Notes under the pieces: model-generated | What the model saw: the letters and a program-made list of their open reading frames with translations, nothing else | Database searches by the model: none | Told to the model about the DNA's origin: nothing | Shown here: in pieces, positions 7,757-11,043 of the stretch | How positions within the stretch are numbered: the stretch's first letter is position 1 | Layout of the letters: every line of letters begins with the position of its first letter | Assembly (NCBI GenBank): GCA_003024985.2 | Contig: PXIH01S0037339.1 | Direction: 5' to 3' (one strand) | Source of the DNA: Euperipatoides rowelli | Taxonomy: Eukaryota; Onychophora; Udeonychophora; Euonychophora; Peripatopsidae | DNA length: 11,043 bases | Position numbers and translations under genes: made by a program

Positions 7757-9000
7757 CTTTATTATACCTATATACAGTATCCTCATTCATAGAAAGGACT
7801 AAGATTTTAAAAATGTGCAACTCGTTAAAAACATCTGGTTGCGAACTATTATGATGGACTTTTCAGAGATAATTTTTCAAACAAATGTATTGTTAGAATG
7901 GTATAATGCAAAATAAAATACAAGACAATTTATTGTAAATCATTCTTGTTACAATTTCAAATATAGAATATGTGAAGCTTCAACTAAGTTGTTTCACTGA
8001 GTGCCGCTGGCTAACTTATAATGTATTAATAATTTTTTAAATTTTTTTTAAAAGTCAAATTTATACATTTAAAATATACATTTTTTTGTTTTTGCAATAA
8101 TTAAATTGTATAAAATTACCATGTTGTTATGGTACTTTAATTTTTTTTTCTTTAATATTTTTACAAAATGCTTACTGTAGGCTATATATTAATAAAATAT
8201 TGCTTCATGTATTGTATAACATACTGTATATATTTTTTAATTTATCATTTAAATAAAAGGCCCTGAAAAAAAAAACCCAGAAAATTAGATCCGACCCTGT
8301 TTGACAGAGAAAAATTTTCTAAATCTTTGAAGATAAATATTTACAGTAATTTTATTTCACTTTCTCCAATGGCAATAAACTAATTAAGAGATGCAGTAAA
8401 ACAGTCAAAATAATTAACAATAACATTCAATATTTTTTTTTTAAAAAAACTATAGTTGGTTTCATTTATTAATAGACTTGATTGTCTATTTACATTTACC
8501 GGTAATTAAAATTTACATTTTAAAAAAATTATAGATCATTTTTTTTTGATAGATTTTTTTTTTAAGTTTATATTGTTTAAATGAATATGTTAGGCTTTTA
8601 TCAGAGAGAAATTCCAATAGCTAGCCAAAATTTTATATTACCATTTTGCTATATAGGGCGAGACTATATTTGTGGCTTGCCATATTGGATGCACTGTCAA
8701 GATAAATAAAGCAGAGAGATTGGAAGCATTTTCATTTTCTAAAGAAATTTCATTTTAACTAACAAAAGATGATTATTAGCATTTATTTTTTGTAAAGATT
8801 TAATATTTGAAAGCAAAATCTTTTCATCATAATGGACTGTAGATCATTAATAATACTTTCATTCTTTTCACCGAAATGAAGTTTTGATAGCCTTTTACAA
8901 AAATGACATTTTCTTCTTCAAAAATAGAAAAGCATTTCAAACATCATTAAAAATATGAAATTGCAATAATTTAAACAATTCAATGTTTTTTAACTAATCA

Positions 9001-9075
9001 GTATTCCACCGAATACACCAAGTATTCGGCCAAATACCGAATAGTTCTATTTAGAAATGAATGGGTCGAATGGCT
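9001..9075. repeat. Fragment of the CCGAATA hAT-like family
   Basis: ACCGAATAC, AGTATTCGGCC and ATACCGAATA words match the subterminal repeats of the element at 5318-6085. No TAGGGATGAAACG terminus is present on either side, so this is a truncated or internal remnant inside the same intron. Confidence 0.55.
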
Positions 9076-9614
9076 AAATAGTTGTCAAATAAATAAAACA
9101 AATATGCTTTTGTTAAAATTAGCACTTAAAAAAAAATCTTGTTTCTCATCGACCTCTTAAATATGAATTGATTGATATCATTCGGTTTAATTCATTTCAA
9201 CATGTTCTGGCCTCTTCCATTTAATTTTTTTTTTTTTTTTTACAATCCATATTGCCTATTCCATTAATTTTGTTTAATATATTTAATAGAATACAACATT
9301 TTACTATTACAGATTACTTCCTACCCTTTTTTTTATCCTGATAATTACAAAGCTGTATTTTTAGCCTACCTCTTTTGTCTTTTTTACAGGATACTCAGTG
9401 AGAAACAAATGTTTGTTAGGTGATATTGAACATTTACAATATGGAGAGGAGGATCATTGGCTAATATACTAACTGAAATTCCCACATGATGTCTAACAAC
9501 AGTGTGAAAAAAAATTATTCCTGGGCAGTAGGCCTAATCTCATCTAAAAATGAATAGAATATCAAATATTTGTTTTAAGATATAGTAAAATATTTTATCT
9601 GCGAGCATGGTGTA

Positions 9615-9647
9615 TATTTGATATGTTATTCCATAACATATCAAATA
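9615..9647. repeat. Perfect 15-bp inverted repeat with 3-base loop
   Basis: TATTTGATATGTTAT (9615-9629) is followed by TCC and then its exact reverse complement (9633-9647). It lies in the sulfatase intron about 240 bases downstream of the 41-codon exon in gene sense and would form a hairpin in the unspliced transcript. No terminator or regulatory role can be supported. Confidence 0.8.
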
Positions 9648-9889
9648 AGTTTGTATTATGCTGAATGAACTTTTTTATTCATTTTAATAAATGAAATAAT
9701 CAAATAAATGAAACAATTCAAATAAATAACAATGCATATATTTTTCTCCAAGGCAATGGAAGACTAGATAAAAATAATATGCAAATAAATCAATTGAATG
9801 CTTTAAGTGTTTTAACTAAGAAAATAGATAAAAAAATATTATATAACTATATAGCCTATAAGCTTAACACAAATGTATACAGTATTTAC

Positions 9890-10012
9890 CAATTAAGGCA
9901 GTTGAGTAACCAGACTTTTTCAATAAACTAGGAATTGTTGTCTCATTAGCTGGAAGACCTCCGGAAGAAGCAATAAAAATGAACACCTTTAATAAACCTT
10001 GTGGAGCCATTC
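9890..10012 (-). CDS. Steryl-sulfatase-like sulfatase, internal coding exon (upstream of the two seen)
   Basis: This exon encodes 40 complete codons plus a split Gly codon at each end. It begins after a TAG acceptor at 10015-10013 and ends at a GT donor at 9889-9888, in phase 1 on both sides (123 bases, symmetric). The peptide starts Gly-Met-Ala-Pro and contains the run [11 protein letters not shown], then [19 protein letters not shown]. The SSGGLP and GYSTALIG blocks are those of the steryl-sulfatase/arylsulfatase C branch, just before the catalytic GKWHLG motif. In family terms this segment follows the formylglycine-containing CxPSR exon and packs in the luminal catalytic domain. The expected upstream exon was not found between 10013 and 11043, so that intron is longer than 1 kb. 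Reading frame, splice sites and continuity with the next exon all agree. The likely function is sulfate ester hydrolysis in the ER/Golgi or secretory pathway; the exact substrate cannot be told. Confidence 0.9.
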
Positions 10013-11043
10013 CTACAACACAATAGATTAATATCAAATTAATTTTAAATAACTTATGAAAAAATATATACAGTATATAATTTTAATGAACAGAGCTTTG
10101 TAGGCCTACTGATTTTTGTTTTAGTTTTTCAAGAAAGATATTAAAGATAGTTTTCATTGTCATATTTTTGAGTGTTACATTGTCCACATAAAACTCGGGA
10201 CCCATACTTCATCTACTTATTGTCAACATTTATAGCCGATATCAGATTATTCATCTTAGTAAGCTATAAATGTTTACAGCTGATATTGAGTTACAATTTA
10301 AACGATCACCAATTAAAATATTTAATAATATTTTCATGAATTGCTTTTTAATTACATTATTTTCTCTTCAAAATTTCCCACCTGTTCAATAATCTTTTTG
10401 TCTTCAACTCCACCATTTATACATAACTTGTTCCTCATCTATTTCATTGCTCATCCAACTGTTCCCATATTTCTAAATATTTCCTCTTTCTCTAATTTTT
10501 TCACCTCTCCATAAACCCACTCCTTCCTACCATTTGTACATTTGGTTTCTTACTCAGATCCCAAACTATAGCCTGAAATAAAAGATCAATCTCTATCCCA
10601 GGATATAATCCTACTTCTCATTAATTCTTTTTTTTATATCCATAAAAGACTCCAAATTTAATCAGAAATATCTTTCCATGACAAATTTTCCAATTTGAAT
10701 ATTAGGAGATAAAATGATACCGAAAGCAATAAAGAGTAATTAAAATAACTATCAAATTTCATTGTTTTTTTGACAAATTTTGTGACATTTATATATGGTT
10801 ATTAAAAAATTCAGCTTGTCATTATTAAGAGGCAATCCATGAGACTGCACCGTTTTCAGCATATTGTGGCAGTGACCAGTTGATTTTTTTCTGAAAGCTT
10901 AAATACTAACTTCAGATGGAATGGATGGAGAGCTCAAGAGAATGATTAGAGAAAAAAATAAATGTTTTAAGGATTATAGTAAAAATAAAAATCCAGATTC
11001 ATACAGTCAATATAGAGTTAAGAGAAACAAAATTAACAAGTTA
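10013..11043 (-). other. Partial sulfatase intron upstream of the 41-codon exon
   Basis: The sequence 5' of the 41-codon exon (in gene sense) runs to the window edge. I searched it on the minus strand for the preceding sulfatase exon, which should carry the CxPSR formylglycine motif and end in a phase-1 Gly codon, and saw none. It contains a pyrimidine-rich stretch on the plus strand at about 10365-10535 and a small pair of inverted repeats at 10225-10285. Otherwise it is plain AT-rich DNA with frequent stops in all frames. Confidence 0.7.

Larger units (their letters stand above)
4933..9889 (-). other. Sulfatase intron between the two exons (about 4.96 kb, phase 1)
   Basis: The donor at 9889-9888 reads GTAAATAC and the acceptor reads TTTTTTTCAG at 4942-4933, both on the minus strand. 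The peptides on either side are contiguous in the sulfatase family (ALIG then KWHLG), so no coding exon is expected to be missing inside. The intron is very AT-rich and holds the hAT-like element at 5318-6085, the AAGACC element at 7115-7340, a TAGGGTTGCCA-type end at 7756, a CCGAATA-family fragment at 9001-9075 and an inverted repeat at 9615-9647. It also has poly-A/T runs, for example 18 A at 6786-6803 and 17 T at 9225-9241. The remaining parts (about 4940-5310, 6095-7110, 7760-9000 and 9080-9610) show nothing recognisable beyond AT-rich sequence. Confidence 0.85.

Noticed and set aside
7524-7820. Minus-strand open frame of 98 codons
   Set aside because: It crosses a repeat terminus at 7756, has no family motif and has no exon-like boundaries.
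10013-11043. Preceding sulfatase exon with the CxPSR formylglycine motif
   Set aside because: No frame on the minus strand contains the motif; stops are frequent throughout.

Overview
This is AT-rich animal (metazoan) genomic DNA, by eye about 70% A+T. The evidence is spliced coding sequence with canonical GT/AG junctions, long introns, simple repeats, and many short non-autonomous transposon copies. Nothing looks prokaryotic: there are no dense ORFs, operons, rRNA, tRNA or CRISPR. The species cannot be named from this window. The repeat content and coding divergence suggest a marine or other invertebrate, but that is a guess. Two single N positions (1937 and 7290) indicate a draft assembly.

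The only clear gene is on the minus strand, a fragment of a steryl-sulfatase/arylsulfatase C-type sulfatase (the STS, ARSD, ARSE, ARSF, ARSH branch). Two adjacent coding exons are visible: 10012 to 9890 (41 codons) and 4932 to 4240 (231 codons), separated by an intron of about 4.96 kb. Both exons start and end in phase 1, and the joined protein reads straight through the conserved Ala-Leu-Ile-Gly-Lys-Trp-His-Leu-Gly core. Together they carry the catalytic Lys and His of GKWHLG, the active-site His of VHTAL, the metal-binding Asp-Gln of SDQG, and the two-helix membrane hairpin typical of this branch. The exons holding the N-terminal metal ligands, the formylglycine cysteine and the C-terminal half were not found. 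They should lie beyond 11043 (5' side of the gene) and before position 1 (3' side).

The rest is intron or flanking sequence, layered as follows. At 1-126 is the end of a repeat with CAGTGTTGTAGTC terminus. At 390-1459 is a hAT-like element with imperfect terminal repeats. At 1622-1653 is a run of 32 G. At 1797 starts a TAGGGTTGCCA-ended repeat. At about 2835-3032 is a GGTTC/GAACC-rich repeat. At 3312-3352 is a strong hairpin, followed by a probable solo LTR ending at 3643. At 4029-4064 is an exon-like 36-base segment on the plus strand. Inside the large intron are a well-delimited hAT-like element (5318-6085), a second CAGTGTTGTAGTC-ended element made of AAGACC repeats (7115-7340), a second TAGGGTTGCCA terminus (7756), a fragment of the CCGAATA family (9001-9075) and a perfect 15-bp inverted repeat (9615-9647).

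No undescribed multi-gene system is visible. The main points of interest are the sulfatase exon structure and the accumulation of several different small DNA-transposon derivatives in its introns.
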